Assembly: GCF_002288925.2 (NCBI RefSeq)
Contig: NW_022098001.1
Span: forward strand, 15,583,044-15,647,043
Length of the DNA: 64,000 nucleotides
From: Delphinapterus leucas
Lineage: Eukaryota; Chordata; Mammalia; Artiodactyla; Monodontidae
Direction of reading: 5' to 3'
Under the pieces are notes generated by a model. The model searched no databases and had not been told where the DNA came from. It saw nothing but the letters and a program-made list of their open reading frames with translations. This document shows, in pieces, positions 12,135 to 23,891 of this stretch (positions are counted from its first letter, which is position 1; each line of letters begins with the position of its first letter). A program made the position numbers and the translations under genes.

Positions 12135-13431
12135 GAATTGGGTCTTAATTATAGGCCGCTGGTATTTGCTGAATGAATAGATGGACATGTGAATTGTGTG
12201 CATGTGTGTGTGTCTGAAAGTGTGCATGTGCTCTTGAAGGGAACATAGCAGATGTCTAGTGTCTTGTAGTCCTGAGATGGGCTGCTACTCCATCCCTCCT
12301 TCTCATCTATGAATGTCAAAACAAGGACAGTTCTTACCGTTTTCTAATAAGTAATACTGCTTTGCAAATCCCACCTTAACACACTCAATGTGTGATAATA
12401 GAGATTTGTAAAACATAAATAAGAGTGTAATGAGACACAGAAAATCATTCTTCACTTTATAGAAGGATTTATTTTCAGTGTTTATAATTTCTCTTTGTAC
12501 ATTTCAAATGTAATTTGACTTTTACTCTCCAATATTTTTACTTAAAAAATTTTTTTCTCTTTTTTTACTCTCCAATATTTTGAATCCCTGTACATTATCT
12601 TGTGATATGCTAAATACTTTCAATGCAAATATTTTGTAATTCATTTGACACATTTCACCGTGTTCACCTAAGAAAGACTTCTAAATATCTGAATACTTAG
12701 AAGGTTGTCTTTGGCTTTTTGAACATCAGCTTAATACAAAACAGCACTTTGTTACAAAAGGTGTAAATGACTTAGAAACAGATGAATTATATTTCTGTGA
12801 ATAAATACAATTAAATGTTTAAAAGCTTGGATAAAAATAAGTGTTCAAAACCAATGGCTGAACAGATAGGCTGGAGGTGTGAGTAACCTCAAACAGGTTA
12901 GGGTTCCCTTCCAAGTCCATCTCAAAGTGTATTTTTGGCTACTCATGTCTGTTTATCCACACATGTTTAATGTTGGTTAGTGTTTGTAATGGATTTGGAA
13001 CTGTCAAACAGAGTTAGACTACTTGGCACACACATGAAAGGAACCGTGCCTTAAACCACTTCATCATACCATAGACCTACCAGGTACGGCAGTCAGTAAT
13101 CCCTTATCATTTCTAGCTCTTGGCTCTCTTGTCAATGTACACTTGTTGCATCCAGAAATTGATTCTGGATTCTATTGCATCTCTGGAGTGGGCATTATTG
13201 AACCAGGTCCAGAGTTTGCTCAGTTAGATGAGACCAGTAAACTGAATTCCCAAGCAGATCTGATGTTTGATATCCAGAAGAGGGCAGTAGGACACAGAGA
13301 TTAAGTTCTAGTCAACCAGCCACTACAACAAACAATGGCTGCCAGCACCTTCTCAGTGTTAGACCAAACGTTTCCCTTCCCTTTGATGCACATGGGCAAC
13401 ATGGTGTCACCAAGAGAAGACACTAACACTT
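12135..13431. other. Mostly unique non-coding sequence
   Basis: No gene or confident transposon match. An 18-bp direct repeat, 'tttactctccaatatttt', occurs at 12,521-12,538 and 12,564-12,581. Confidence 0.45.
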
Positions 13432-13655
13432 TCTGCAACCCTACTATGTGTCAAGCACTAACTAGGTATTTTTCACATGTGTTAAATCAAAACAATCCTG
13501 AGATGTAGGTGATATACTATTTCCCTTTATACTATTAATGAGAAAATCAATGCTCAGAGAACTCAAGCAACTTGCCTGAGGTCACATAGCAGGTGGTAGA
13601 ACCAAAATTAAAATCCAGATCTGACTCCATAGGCTCTGCTCAACCGTATCAGAAT
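13432..13655 (-). repeat. MIR SINE, reverse
   Basis: 'ctactatgtgtcaagcacta', 'caacttgcctgaggtcacat' and 'agcaggtggtagaaccaaaa' form the reverse complement of MIR from its 3' end to its core and tRNA-like part. Decayed but clear in order. It abuts a forward MIR fragment. Confidence 0.75.
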
Positions 13656-13775
13656 TTGACTACTGACTCCACCGCTCATAAACTTACTGACCTTGGGCAA
13701 GTAATTTAACCATTCGGAACGCCAGTTTCTTAATCTTCAAGGTAAGACTAACAATATCCTCTTATTTTTAAGAAT
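13656..13775 (+). repeat. MIR SINE fragment, forward
   Basis: 'ccttgggcaagtaatttaac' and 'cagtttcttaatcttcaagg' are the MIR core and the segment after it, in forward orientation. Together with 13,432-13,655 it makes an inverted pair of MIRs with almost no gap. Confidence 0.65.
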
Positions 13776-15197
13776 TAGTGTCTGGATCAATTTTTCCATG
13801 ATAGTCTCTGTCCAACCGGGAAGGTTTTGTTCATTGATAACATTTTAAATAAGAATTATAGAAAATTAAATCTAGAAGGGACACAGGAGAGTTATCTAAC
13901 ACTTTCATCTTAGAGATGATAAAAATAAGACTGGAGTGTTTATATGACTTGCATACGATCAGAAAACTTGAGAGTGACAGACATTGGAACTCAGGACTGG
14001 CAACTCTTAGCCAGCTTTCTTCTCTCATCTCTCTGCATCGTTTGTTAGGGATGCAGACACATGGAGATGTTGATGACAGTAACATTGTTGATGGGGGGGT
14101 GAAGATAACAATAAATGTGCCTGAGAAATTATAGAAGAGTTACTTCATTTTAGAAGGAAATTATTGTATTAGTAAATCCTGCTTCCCTTGCTCTGTTCAT
14201 GAGGGAGGCCAGTATATGTCTAAGACTATAAGATTTGTCCAAGACTGTTGATTGACAGGAGGATGGGAAAAGCCAGGGTGTGTATATTTACGATACTCTC
14301 CAAATAAGAAATGCTAAAATGCAGACTCCAATCAATGCTAATCTTAGATTTACATGATTCTCTATCAGTCAATGTCACTGGCTTTCCCAAGGATCTGTGA
14401 TGGAGAAGTTGGCTATGTGGAAACAATGTGGGAGATTGATCTAATGTAGCAGTGACTCCTTTGAGAGATTTTTAGGTAACCCACCATATTTTATTCCATT
14501 TCTTATAGCCTCTTCCGTTTTGAATTTGGTATAATCTTTCTAGTTCTCCAAGTCTTACACTCATAAAAAATTGGATAAGAGGAAGACAAAGGGAAAAAAG
14601 AAAGAATGGGAAGGAGGAAGAAATGGTTTACTTTTCATCATCAAGAGGCTGAGAGGCCAAAGCATCTTGCATAAGTGTTTGAAGAATTCCCCAGGTTCCG
14701 CTGGCTTCTGGATTTACTGACTAGAACTAGGAAAGATGATAGTCAATTAAATGAATGCAGAGAGCTTTCTATGTAAAGTACCGGCAATCAGAATGACTGG
14801 TTTCCTTAATTCACCCAAAGATGGCTTTTTGTGTTAAAATTGTTTGAAAATAGAGATTTATAATAGTTTAAGTGATCTATCCCATTGCCCAACCTGGGGA
14901 TAGTTTCCCAGATCTTATACATTTTTAAAATTTCATCAGATCCTTAGAACTCTCCCTTCCCCTTGCAGTGCTGGGAAAAGAACTTCTCAGGAGTCTGGAG
15001 AAAGGCAACTAGGGTGGTGAAACATGAACATATGTTCCTGGAGCTATAATACGGCTGTCCTGGAGGTCAAGGGACAGGACAGGTGGAGACCAGTGATGTT
15101 ATTGCTTCCAAATTCACACTTGAGCATCTGCATTGCTCATTGACTATTAGTCATACAATGCCTGTTCCAGTTTTCTGTTATCACTTGCCGAATCTCG
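13776..15197. other. Mostly unique non-coding sequence
   Basis: No gene is supported. Around 13,850-14,050 there is a possible ancient MIR-like repeat ('ttgcatacgatcagaaaact' in place of the usual core), left unassigned. The open frames 13,831-14,085 (-), 13,916-14,134 (+) and 14,226-14,426 (-) resemble nothing known. Confidence 0.4.
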
Positions 15198-15199
15198 TA

Positions 15200-17573
15200 C
15201 AGGCATACCTCAAAGATGTTGTGAGTTTGGTTCCAGACAACTGAAATAAATTGAATACTGCAATAAAGTGAGTCACACAAATTTTTTGTCTTCCCAGTGC
15301 ATAAAAAAGTTATGTTTACACTATACTGTGTCTATTAATTGTGCAATAGTATTATGTCTAAAAAATGTACATACCTTAATTAAATAACACTTTATTGGTA
15401 AAAATTGCTAACCATCATCTGAGCCTTCAGCAAGTCATAATCTTTTTGCTGGTAGAGGGTCTTGCCTCGATGTTTGTGGCTGCTGACTAATCAGGGAGGC
15501 GGTTGTTGAAGGCTGGGGTGGCTGTGGGATTTCTTAAAACAACAGTGAAGTTTGCTGCACCGATTGGCTTTTCATGAATGATTTCTCTGTAGCTTGCCAT
15601 GTTATTTGGTAGCATTTTATCCACAGACCTTCTTTCAAATTTTGAGTCAGTTCTTTCAAACACTGCTGCTGCTTTATCAACTGCGTTTATGAAATATTCT
15701 AAATTCTTTGTTGCTATTTCAATAATATTCACGGCATCTTCACCAGGGCTACATTCCATCTCAAGAAGTCACTTTCTTTGCTCATCTATAAGAAGCAACT
15801 CTTCATTCATTAAAGTTTTATTATGAGATTGCAGCAATTCAGTACCATTTTCAGGCTCCACTTCTAATTCTAATTCTCTTGCTATTTCTACCGTATCTGT
15901 AGTTACTTCCTCCATTCAAGTCTTGAACCCCTCAAGGTCATCCATGAAGTTTGGAATCAACTTCTTCCAAACTCTTGTTATGGTTGATATTTTGATCTCT
16001 TCTCATGAATCACAAATGTTCCTAATGGCATGTAGAATGGTGAATCCTTTCTAGAAGGTTTTCAATTTACTTTGCCCAGATTCACCAGAGGAATCACAAT
16101 CTATGGCCGCTATAGCGTTATGACATGTTATTTCTTAAATAATATTACTTGAAAGTCAATATGATTCCTTGATCCATGGGCTGCAGAATGGATGTTGTGT
16201 TAGCAGGCATGAAAACAACATTAATCTCATTTTACTTCTCCATCAGAGGTCTTGGATGACCAGGTGCATGAGCAGTAATATTCTGAAAGAAATATAGATA
16301 TTTTTCTGAGCAGTAGGTCTCAACAGTGGGCTTAAAATATTCAGTAAACCATATCATAAACAGATGTGCTGTCATCCAGGCTTTGTTTTTCCATTTATAG
16401 AGCACAGGTGGAGTAGATTTAGCATGATTCTTAAGAGCCCTAGGATTTTTCCAATGGTAAATGAGCTTTGGCTTCAACTTCAAGTCACCAGCTGTGTTTG
16501 TCCCTAACAAGAGATTCAGCCCATCCTTGAAACTTTGAAGCCAGGAATTGACTTGTCCTCTCTATCTATGAGATTCATAGATGGAGTCTCCTTCCAATGT
16601 CAGATGGTTTCGTCTACATCGGAAAATCTGTTGGTTTCTAACTAATTACCTTAGTTAGATCTTCTGGATAACTTGCTGCAGCTTCTACATCAGCATTTGC
16701 TGCTTCACTTTGCACATTTATATTTTGGGAATGGCTTCTTTCCTTAAACCTCATGAACCAAGCTCTGCTAGCTTCAGACTTTTCTTCTGCAGCTTCCTCC
16801 CCTCTCTCAACCTTCATAGAATTGGAGAGAGTTAGGGCCTTGCTCTGGATTAAATTTTGGTTTAAAGGAATGTTGTGGCTATTGGATCTTCTATCCAGAT
16901 CACTAAAACTTTCTCCGTGTCAGCAATAGGACTGTTTTGCTTTCTTATCATTTGTGTGTTCACTGGAGTAGCACTTTTAACTTCCTTCAAGAACGTTTCC
17001 TTTGTACTCACAACTTAGCTAACTGTTTGGTGCAAGAGGCCTAGCTTCCAGCATATCTTGGCTTTCGACATGCCTTCGTCACTAAGCTTAATCATTTCTA
17101 GCTTTTGATTTAAAGTGAGAGACATGTGACTCTTCTTTTCACTTGTACACTTAGAGGCCACTGTAAGGCTATTAATTGGTCTAATTTCAGTATTGCTGTA
17201 TCTCAGGGAATAGGGAGGACGAGGGAAAGGGAGAGAGATGGGGGGAATAGCCTGTTGGTGGATCAGTCAGAACTTACACAATATTTCTTAATTAAGTCCA
17301 CCGTCTTATATGGGCAAGATTTGTGGTGCCCTAGAACAACTGCAACAGTAACATCAAAGTTCACTGATCACAGATCATCATAACACATATAATAATAATG
17401 AAAAAGGTTGAAATATTGTGAGAATTACCAAAATATGACACAGAGATGAGAAGTGAGCAAAAGCTTTTGGCAAAAAGGTGCCAATAGACTTGCTCAACAC
17501 AGAGTTGCCACAAACATCTAATTTGAAAAAAAGGAGCAATATCTGTAAAGAACAATAAAATGAGGTCTGCCTG
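15200..17573 (-). mobile_element. Full-length Tigger1-like DNA transposon
   Basis: A 2,374-bp element of the mariner/Tc1 superfamily, Tigger (pogo-like) group. The left end 'caggcatacctcaaagatg' and the reverse complement of the right end ('caggcagacctcatttta') are diverged terminal inverted repeats. TA flanks both ends (15,198-15,199 and 17,574-17,575), the expected target duplication. The length is close to the Tigger1 consensus of about 2.4 kb as I recall it. The transposase gene lies on the minus strand and is broken. Tigger transposons were active in early placental mammals and have long been extinct. Confidence 0.93.
15487..17161 (-). pseudogene. Tigger1-like transposase pseudogene
   Basis: The remnant reads on the minus strand from about 17,161 to the stop before 15,487. 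Intact family members encode a CENP-B-like helix-turn-helix DNA-binding region followed by a DDE/D catalytic domain that cuts and pastes the element at TA sites. Here the expected ATG reads GTG (complement of 17,159-17,161), and the N-terminal frame meets a TAA after about 50 codons, close after 'LLHQTVS'. The best catalytic stretch is the frame 16,232-16,510, with 'KAWMTAHLF' and 'WFTEYFKPTVETYCSEK'. It then reads HAPGHP where an acidic residue is expected before NAPGHP, so a short deletion has probably removed a catalytic aspartate. The C-terminal part survives at 15,487-15,759. It is certainly non-functional. Confidence 0.88.
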
Positions 17574-17575
17574 TA

Positions 17576-19754
17576 TTTTATTTGAGTTTTATAAATTCAG
17601 TATCATGTCTCCATATAGACATGCCCAACCTCAACTCATACCTAGCACCTAGAATAGTGCCCTAAACACAGGTTATGATAATGCTTATTAATAGTTTTGA
17701 ATGACCCTCTGAACAGGATAAAACTTCTGACTTCTATCCAATCTGTATGGACTGATTTGGAAGATGGATTTGGGGATGTGAAATATAAAGAAATAGAAAA
17801 AATAACACCAGTGGACTGGTAAGGTGATCTGGTACTTTTGAATGCAGAGTTTAGTATATTAACAAATGACAATATTGCCTGTGAATTGCTGAAATAACTC
17901 CTCATATGTTGCCTGCTGAATGGCAGCAAACTGTAGTACAGCGCTGCTAATGGTGTGGGGTGTGAGAGATGATAGGTCCTGGAGGATGGAGCCTGCCCAA
18001 GCTTCATTGTGTAGAGGGCCGGTTGCCTCAGGAAAGTATTATTTTAGCATGGTAGATATTTTATGGAAGTTATAATAATTTTATCTTCCATAGCATTCCT
18101 GTAAGAAAGTTGATAAAATACATACACACACTCATAAATGTGTGTGTATAATTTTGCGCTAGACAGCCTTTGCCTATAGATGTGTTGAAATTTTAGATAT
18201 TAGAATGACCATAGAAAATAGGAGAGCATAAAATATAAGAGTGAAATGATCACAATAAATATTGAATATTTGTATTGTCTCTGATAATAAATAAGGTACT
18301 GTTTCTCCTTGAAATGTGGTCAGTCACATAAAAGGTTAACATGGTCAGTGGTATTGAATACAGATTATTGGTGTGTTGAATTTTGAGAACAACAAAGGTC
18401 TGACTTTGCCATTTGTACAGTAGGTCCAATGATGGATATTCAGAATACCTTATATCTCATCATTCTGTAACACCACTATCACTTTTATCATAAAAGAATT
18501 ATGTTACTCCATACATGAAAAATGCATTCTTGAACCGCTGTGAATTCGTTTTTAATGTACTGTGACCTTGGATTGCCCTGGGATATTAATGCTAAATGAT
18601 TACTTCTGAATGCGTTTTGAATAGCTACATAGTACAATTAAATATGCAATACATCATGGATGACATCGTTAAATGCCTCTTCTGATCAGGGAACCCAAAG
18701 AGGTCTTTGGAATGATGGTAATCCTGCACTGCTGAGGATGGGAGAGAAAAGAATCTCTTGTTAGTACTGAAATAAGTACAGGCAGAAGTAGATGATAACC
18801 TTTTCTTGGGGTTAGTCAATGGGAAATACATTTCTGATTAAGAACCATAAAGGAAGATGATTTTTGATCACTGCCAAAGTTCTGTCCCATTATATCTGCC
18901 AAATGCTCAAGGTGAATAATTGTCATTAGTCTTTCTGAGTGACAAGTTGACAAACAGTACGTATGGATATTTGTATGGGCATGCGTGTATGCATGTGTTT
19001 GTAAAGGTATAGATAAAAGAGTAAAGAACTTTGTTTATATTCTAGCCCTTTTTCGAGAATGGGCTTATATCGAATTACAATTTGTCTCAATGTAGAACCT
19101 CATAAATCTTACACTTAATCAAATCTCTTTTCATCCAATTACTGGGCCTGGCGCAACAATGCCAGATGAAAGTGTGGTGTAGAAGAGCCAAGATGCAGTA
19201 AAGGATCTTTGACCTATTGGTCAGTGGTTTAAATCCAACCTTGTTGGGTGGTGGCTGAAAGTGATTTGTTGTCCTGCTGGCTGCGAGCTGGTGGCCAGAA
19301 CCTAGTTGGCCTCGCCATGACCTCATGCAAGACCTACTAGAGGCATTGAATCAATACTGAAATGCTCCAGTGAGTGTCTCCCAGAGATGCCCTGAGCATT
19401 ACAAACTCAGTGAGCCCAGAGATGGAAGCCACATTTCCCAACCCCTCACTCCCTGCCCCTGCAACTGTGGGCCTTGCTAGCTAGGAAAATGTGACCTTGT
19501 ATTTTAAATGTTAGTATTTTGGGGTAATAGCACCAGCTTAGATGTACCAATCCTTCTTTTCTAAAATGATACTGATGTAAATTAAATGTAAACATATTAG
19601 TGCTCACATCTCAACTGATTGACTTCTTGGGTAAGCCTTTTAGGACATTGCTATGAGTACACGTGCATACCTGCCATTCTAGCGTTCAGTATTCTGCTGC
19701 TGTTTATTCATAGGGATTTGCATTTTATAATTATTTATTTGTTTTTATATTTGT
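17576..19754. other. Mostly unique non-coding sequence
   Basis: No gene is supported. Open frames such as 17,642-18,007 (-, 121 codons) lack any known domain. A short imperfect CA/TG palindromic patch lies at about 18,121-18,150. A segment at about 19,140-19,440 has a tRNA B-box-like motif ('ggtttaaatccaacc') and may be an ancient SINE-like or unassigned repeat. Confidence 0.4.
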
Positions 19755-19900
19755 CATGTGTTTCTCCAGTAGGCTGACACTTCCAGGAGGCAAGGACTTT
19801 GTTTTGTGTGTTTTTAGGTACGCTGCATCTAGCAAGTGCCTGCTACATAATGGGTACTCAATAAACAGCTGTGGGATAAATGAATGAATGAATGAATGAG
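19755..19900 (+). repeat. L2 3' tail with short GAAT repeat
   Basis: 'gaggcaaggactttgttttg', 'gtgcctgctacataatgggt' and 'actcaataaacagctg', followed by about five TGAA units (19,880-19,898), match the terminal L2 segment and its usual short tandem tail. Confidence 0.65.
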
Positions 19901-20324
19901 CACACTTGTTAGGAACATATTTACATGCCTGTGTGAATGGAGGAGGGCGTCTAGGAAGAGGAAGAGTGTGGGAGAGTAATTTTATAACTAATCAAGTTGT
20001 GGGCATGGAACTTAATTACAAAAGAGACAATATAAATGCAAAAAATTCAGAGCTCTTCAGTGAGGCAGAGTGGAATCAGAAAAGCTTTGGTGCTTCCTTG
20101 CTGGCTTTGCAGTTCACTAACCATGAGCTAATTTTCTTCTTAAATGTGTTTGAGAAGCTTTATTTCTTTCATATTTCAGAGTAGGAAACAGGCTCTATGT
20201 CAGTTCAGATTCTCACAATTTCCCACCTGGGTTTATGGCAAGAGTTTTCTAACTAACTTCTCTGTTCCAAAATCTTCCAGCCCCATCTCAGACCCCTCCT
20301 TCCTGGAGCTGACAAGGAAATCTT

Positions 20325-20840
20325 TCTAAAATGCAAATCTGATCATATGCCATGCTGCAGCTTGAAAGCTTTCCATTGCATCAGATTGCCTTTAGGATAA
20401 AATCCAAACTTTTAGTGTGGCTTATAAGGCCTTTCTTGATCTTACCCTTCTCTGTTCCTCCACTCTCATATCTCATACCTTCTGTCCAAACGTGGCAGCT
20501 CTTCCAAGCCTAGCTGCCCCACTGCCCTGTGCTCTTCCCTTTGTCTGATTAACTCCTTTTCTTCCTTCAACACTGATTCAGGTTTCACTTCTTCCAGGAA
20601 GTGTGTCCTGATACCACTCCTCTACTCTCCCAAGGCCAGGTCCCCCCAGACATCTTTCTCTCATGCTCCATTACTCTGTGGTAGCCCAGAGCACCCAGAT
20701 AAGTCTATTGTGATTGAATGACTCTTGTCTGAGCTTTCACCAGCTGTTGAGCACCTTCAGGTACTCTTTTCTTCCATCTCTGATTCTCTGGTACTCATGG
20801 AACCTATGCATAATAGATGCTTAATGAGTGTGGGTTAAGG
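20325..20840 (+). repeat. L2 LINE 3' remnant
   Basis: 'aaatctgatcatatgccatg', 'aggataaaatccaaac', 'cttataaggcctttcttgat' and 'cttcttccaggaagtgtgtc' follow the L2 3' end in order, closing with 'gatgcttaatgagtgtg'. Among the clearer L2 copies in the window, but with no open reading frame. Confidence 0.8.
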
Positions 20841-21189
20841 GAATTAGAGGCTCACTCACTGCCTGGTGGCACTTTGGTTGGCTGTTGATGACAGACTTTG
20901 AAGTGTGTAGGGACTGAGGGTCAAGTGTAAGGGAGAGAATGAGGGAATGATTGTTGGTCTGCTGAGGTTAGCTGATTAGTTAGTTGTCAGGTCTTTGTTT
21001 TACTCAGTGTTAAATCTAAAGCAAAGCCAGGCAAAATAAAACAAAAAGCCACTGGAAGAAAAGGTGAACATTTTTTGGCTGGGCTGATGATAATGTGACC
21101 TAGAAATAAATGATCTCTTCCTCCTTCGAAATCCCATATTTCTCTTACAGACCTGACCTCATATTGTGGTTACGTATGCTCTCAGTTTG
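20841..21189. other. Non-coding stretch without recognised features
   Basis: Nothing identifiable was seen in this interval. Confidence 0.4.
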
Positions 21190-21900
21190 TTGTAGCAGTC
21201 AGCTTACATTAAGTTATACTGTGTAACAAACAACTTCAACATCTATCTGGCTTACAACAACAAAGGTTGACAATGTGCTTGTGTTACATTTCTATCATGA
21301 TATGTCATGGTTCTGCTCCTTGTCAGGACCCAGGCTAATGGAGAAAAAGCCCCATTTCTGTCTGGGATATTATTGGGCTCATGGCAGAGGAAAAAGGGAA
21401 ATCATGGCAAAGTACACATCTGGCTTTTTAAACAATTGAAATATAATTGACATATAACATTACGTTAGTTTTAGGCAAACAACATAATGATTTGATATAT
21501 GTATAATATTATGAAATGATCACTACAATTAGTCTAATTAATAACCATCACCACATATAAAAATACAAATTTTTTTCTTGTGATGAGAACTTTTAAGATT
21601 TTCTCTATTAGCAACTTTCAAATATACAATACAGTCTGATTATCTACAGTCATCATGTTATACATTACGTCACCAGGGCTTATCTATTTTTTAACTGGAA
21701 TTTTGTACTTTTTACCACCCTCTCCACCCCCTGCCTCTGAAAACCACCAATTTGTTCACTGTATCAATTTGTTTGTTGTTAGATTCCACATATAAGTGAG
21801 ATCACATCTGGCTTGAATTCTTCTGCCTGGAAACACTGCCTCTGCCTATATTTCCTTAGCTAAAGCAAATCATAAGTGGAGATGTATTATACTCCCATGG
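21190..21900. repeat. Unassigned old repeat, split by an L1 insertion
   Basis: 'gttatactgtgtaacaaaca' and 'ctggcttacaacaacaaagg' before the L1 at 21,427-21,802, and sequence after it, look like one decayed interspersed repeat of LTR or hAT type. The family cannot be named with confidence. The two halves are joined logically by the target-site duplication of the L1. Confidence 0.35.
21427..21802 (-). mobile_element. L1 3' fragment with target-site duplication
   Basis: Reverse-strand L1 3' UTR: 'gaaatataattgacatataa', 'gttagttttaggcaaacaac' and 'gattccacatataagtgaga'. The 12-bp word 'cacatctggctt' occurs directly before (21,415-21,426) and directly after it (21,803-21,814), so this is one short, 5'-truncated insertion with both edges defined. 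No coding content. Confidence 0.88.
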
Positions 21901-21949
21901 GAGGGAGGGCCACCAAAAATTATGAATAGTAATGCAGTTTATCACACTC

Positions 21950-22040
21950 TCCCACTGGAGTGTAGACTCTTGGAGGGCAGGAGTTTTTGTGTTTTCTGCC
22001 TTACAAGCCTCAAACGTTGCCAAAGCACATTACTTGTTTT
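21950..22040 (+). repeat. L2 3' end fragment
   Basis: 'ggagtgtagactcttggagg' and 'gcaggagtttttgtgttttc' match the L2 3' UTR. Only a short piece is visible. Confidence 0.5.
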
Positions 22041-22234
22041 TTTGAAATAAAGAGCAGAGGTGGTATGCTTCAGAAATAATGAAAATTTATTTGGAATACC
22101 ACTCTCTTTTATCAGCAATTATGTTTCACTTTGTGTGATACTAATTACTTAAAAGCCCTTATTATTTTTTCCATTAAATATTTAATGAGTAACATTAATT
22201 TGAATATGTTAATCTGTTGCTTGCAACAGTATTC

Positions 22235-23020
22235 TACATCATTGACAGAGGTATGTCCCATTTCCCCAACTAGTCTTGACCAATTGCTTGACACTAGTTC
22301 TCCATTATTTCCTCCATAGCAAATTCCATAGCTTGTACTTAAGACCCTCTGTGATCTGGCACCAAGCAACAACATTTCTAGCTTTATTCCTGGCTACTTG
22401 TGCTGCCCCCCACTTCCAGTTACAATGAGTTGCTCCCTTTCCCTTTGTGTGTTCCGTGCTTTCCCACCTTAGTGTCTTTGCTCTGATGGTTCACTCTGCC
22501 TGGAATGACTTTGTCCCATCAGCATATGTTCAATTCTTTCTCAGTCCTCACAATGAAGATTAAGTACTACTTCTCTCACAAAGTCTTCCCGGATCACCTA
22601 GGGAATGCAATCAACACCCACACGTCATGCCCTTTATATTTTTCTTTTGGAAATTAATTTGCTTTATCTTGCCAAGGAGGTTAGGACACAGGCTTTGTAT
22701 AATTAGAACAGAATTTGAGGGTCTACCACTGAACCTCTTCTCAAAACTTGGCTGAATTTCTTATCCCCTGAGTCTTAACTACTTCACTGTAAATAGAGAA
22801 TAGGAATAATAACATAACATATTGGAAAAGTTATGTGAAGTGATCTATCACCATCCCTGACATATAGGAAGTAGTCAATAAATGAAAGTCATTACCTAAT
22901 ATAGTTATGTGTTCACTGGATAGGATTTCTCTGCTTCACCTTTTTAGTTCCCTTGGTGACATCGCACAGAGTAGGTACAATGTAGATATTTGTTGAGTGA
23001 ATGAATAAATGAATGAATGT
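22235..23020 (+). repeat. L2 LINE 3' remnant interrupted by a MIR
   Basis: 'gaccctctgtgatctggcac', 'gttcactctgcctggaatg' and 'cacaaagtcttcccggatca' form an L2 3' end. It seems to break at about 22,670 and to resume at about 22,900 with 'gcacagagtaggtacaatg' and a GAAT-like tail at 22,995-23,018. A MIR occupies the gap. The continuity across the gap is inferred from element order. Confidence 0.7.
22680..22895 (+). repeat. MIR SINE inside the L2 remnant
   Basis: 'ttatcccctgagtcttaact', 'aatagagaataggaataata' and 'aggaagtagtcaataaatg' give the MIR core and 3' end in forward order. The copy is well diverged and fills the gap between two L2 parts. Confidence 0.65.
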
Positions 23021-23891
23021 GAAATGATGCTAGAAATATGACCATGAGGCTCACCTTTCAGTGAAATCAATGTTGCTAGACTGAGTGTTCATTCTTTTCC
23101 CTGCGGCTGAGTTTGCCTAGATTTTTAATAACTTACGTCCAGTGGTAGCTGGCCCATATCCAGTGGTAGGGTGGGGAGAGAGGTGGAAACTGTTACAAAA
23201 ACACTTAGAAGGTGTCCCCTGGTGGGGGATCAAAAGAAAGTGGAATGAATATTCTCCCAGCATATTTGCAATAGGAAATTACTGTCCAGTGAACCCAGAT
23301 ACAACTGTTTTTTGTGTCATCCCAATAGTTGATTAGAAGTGTCTTATTTTTTCTTCCTCTCATTATGGCAGACTGAATAAATAGTTATATCAAAAACTGG
23401 GCCAAGAATTTACATTGTAAATCCTTGATGTACTGCAAACATTTATTGAATGGTAAGTGGCAACTCTAGAGCAATCATTTACCAGGTCAACAGAATGCTG
23501 TTTGGAAAAATCACAAGCTATATATTTTGGAAATCTTGTGATACATTAGTGTTTTCAAAGAAATGCAATTTCTCTTTTATAAGGCATAAATAATGTCACA
23601 GCTCATTTTAGAGCACTATATTCATTTAACTCTCCCAAAAGGGACTCTTTTAAATCAAGCTAAATATCACTCCTTTCTTAAATTGACAATGTTGTCAGTT
23701 TTGGATCATTGTCGCCCAGAAAGACAACTACAGGACTGCTTAAGTGGCAACAGAGGAGGCGTCTAGGTCATGATTAAACTGGAAGCCTCAACTCAAAGCC
23801 AGAGTGGAGCTCAGCCGCTGGGTTAGTTCTCAATATGGAGGTAACTTGATCTTTGGACACACTTTTTAGTAAATCAGACTCTTTCCCTGTG
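23021..23891. other. Unique non-coding sequence
   Basis: No gene or repeat is recognised. Two inverted SOX-like 7-mers (gacaatg at 23,685-23,691 and cattgtc at 23,707-23,713) lie close together. Confidence 0.4.

Noticed and set aside
15599..15826. 75-codon open frame on the + strand
   Set aside because: Antisense to the Tigger transposase remnant; no independent support.
17642..18007. 121-codon open frame on the - strand
   Set aside because: Serine/tyrosine-rich random-looking translation without any family resemblance.
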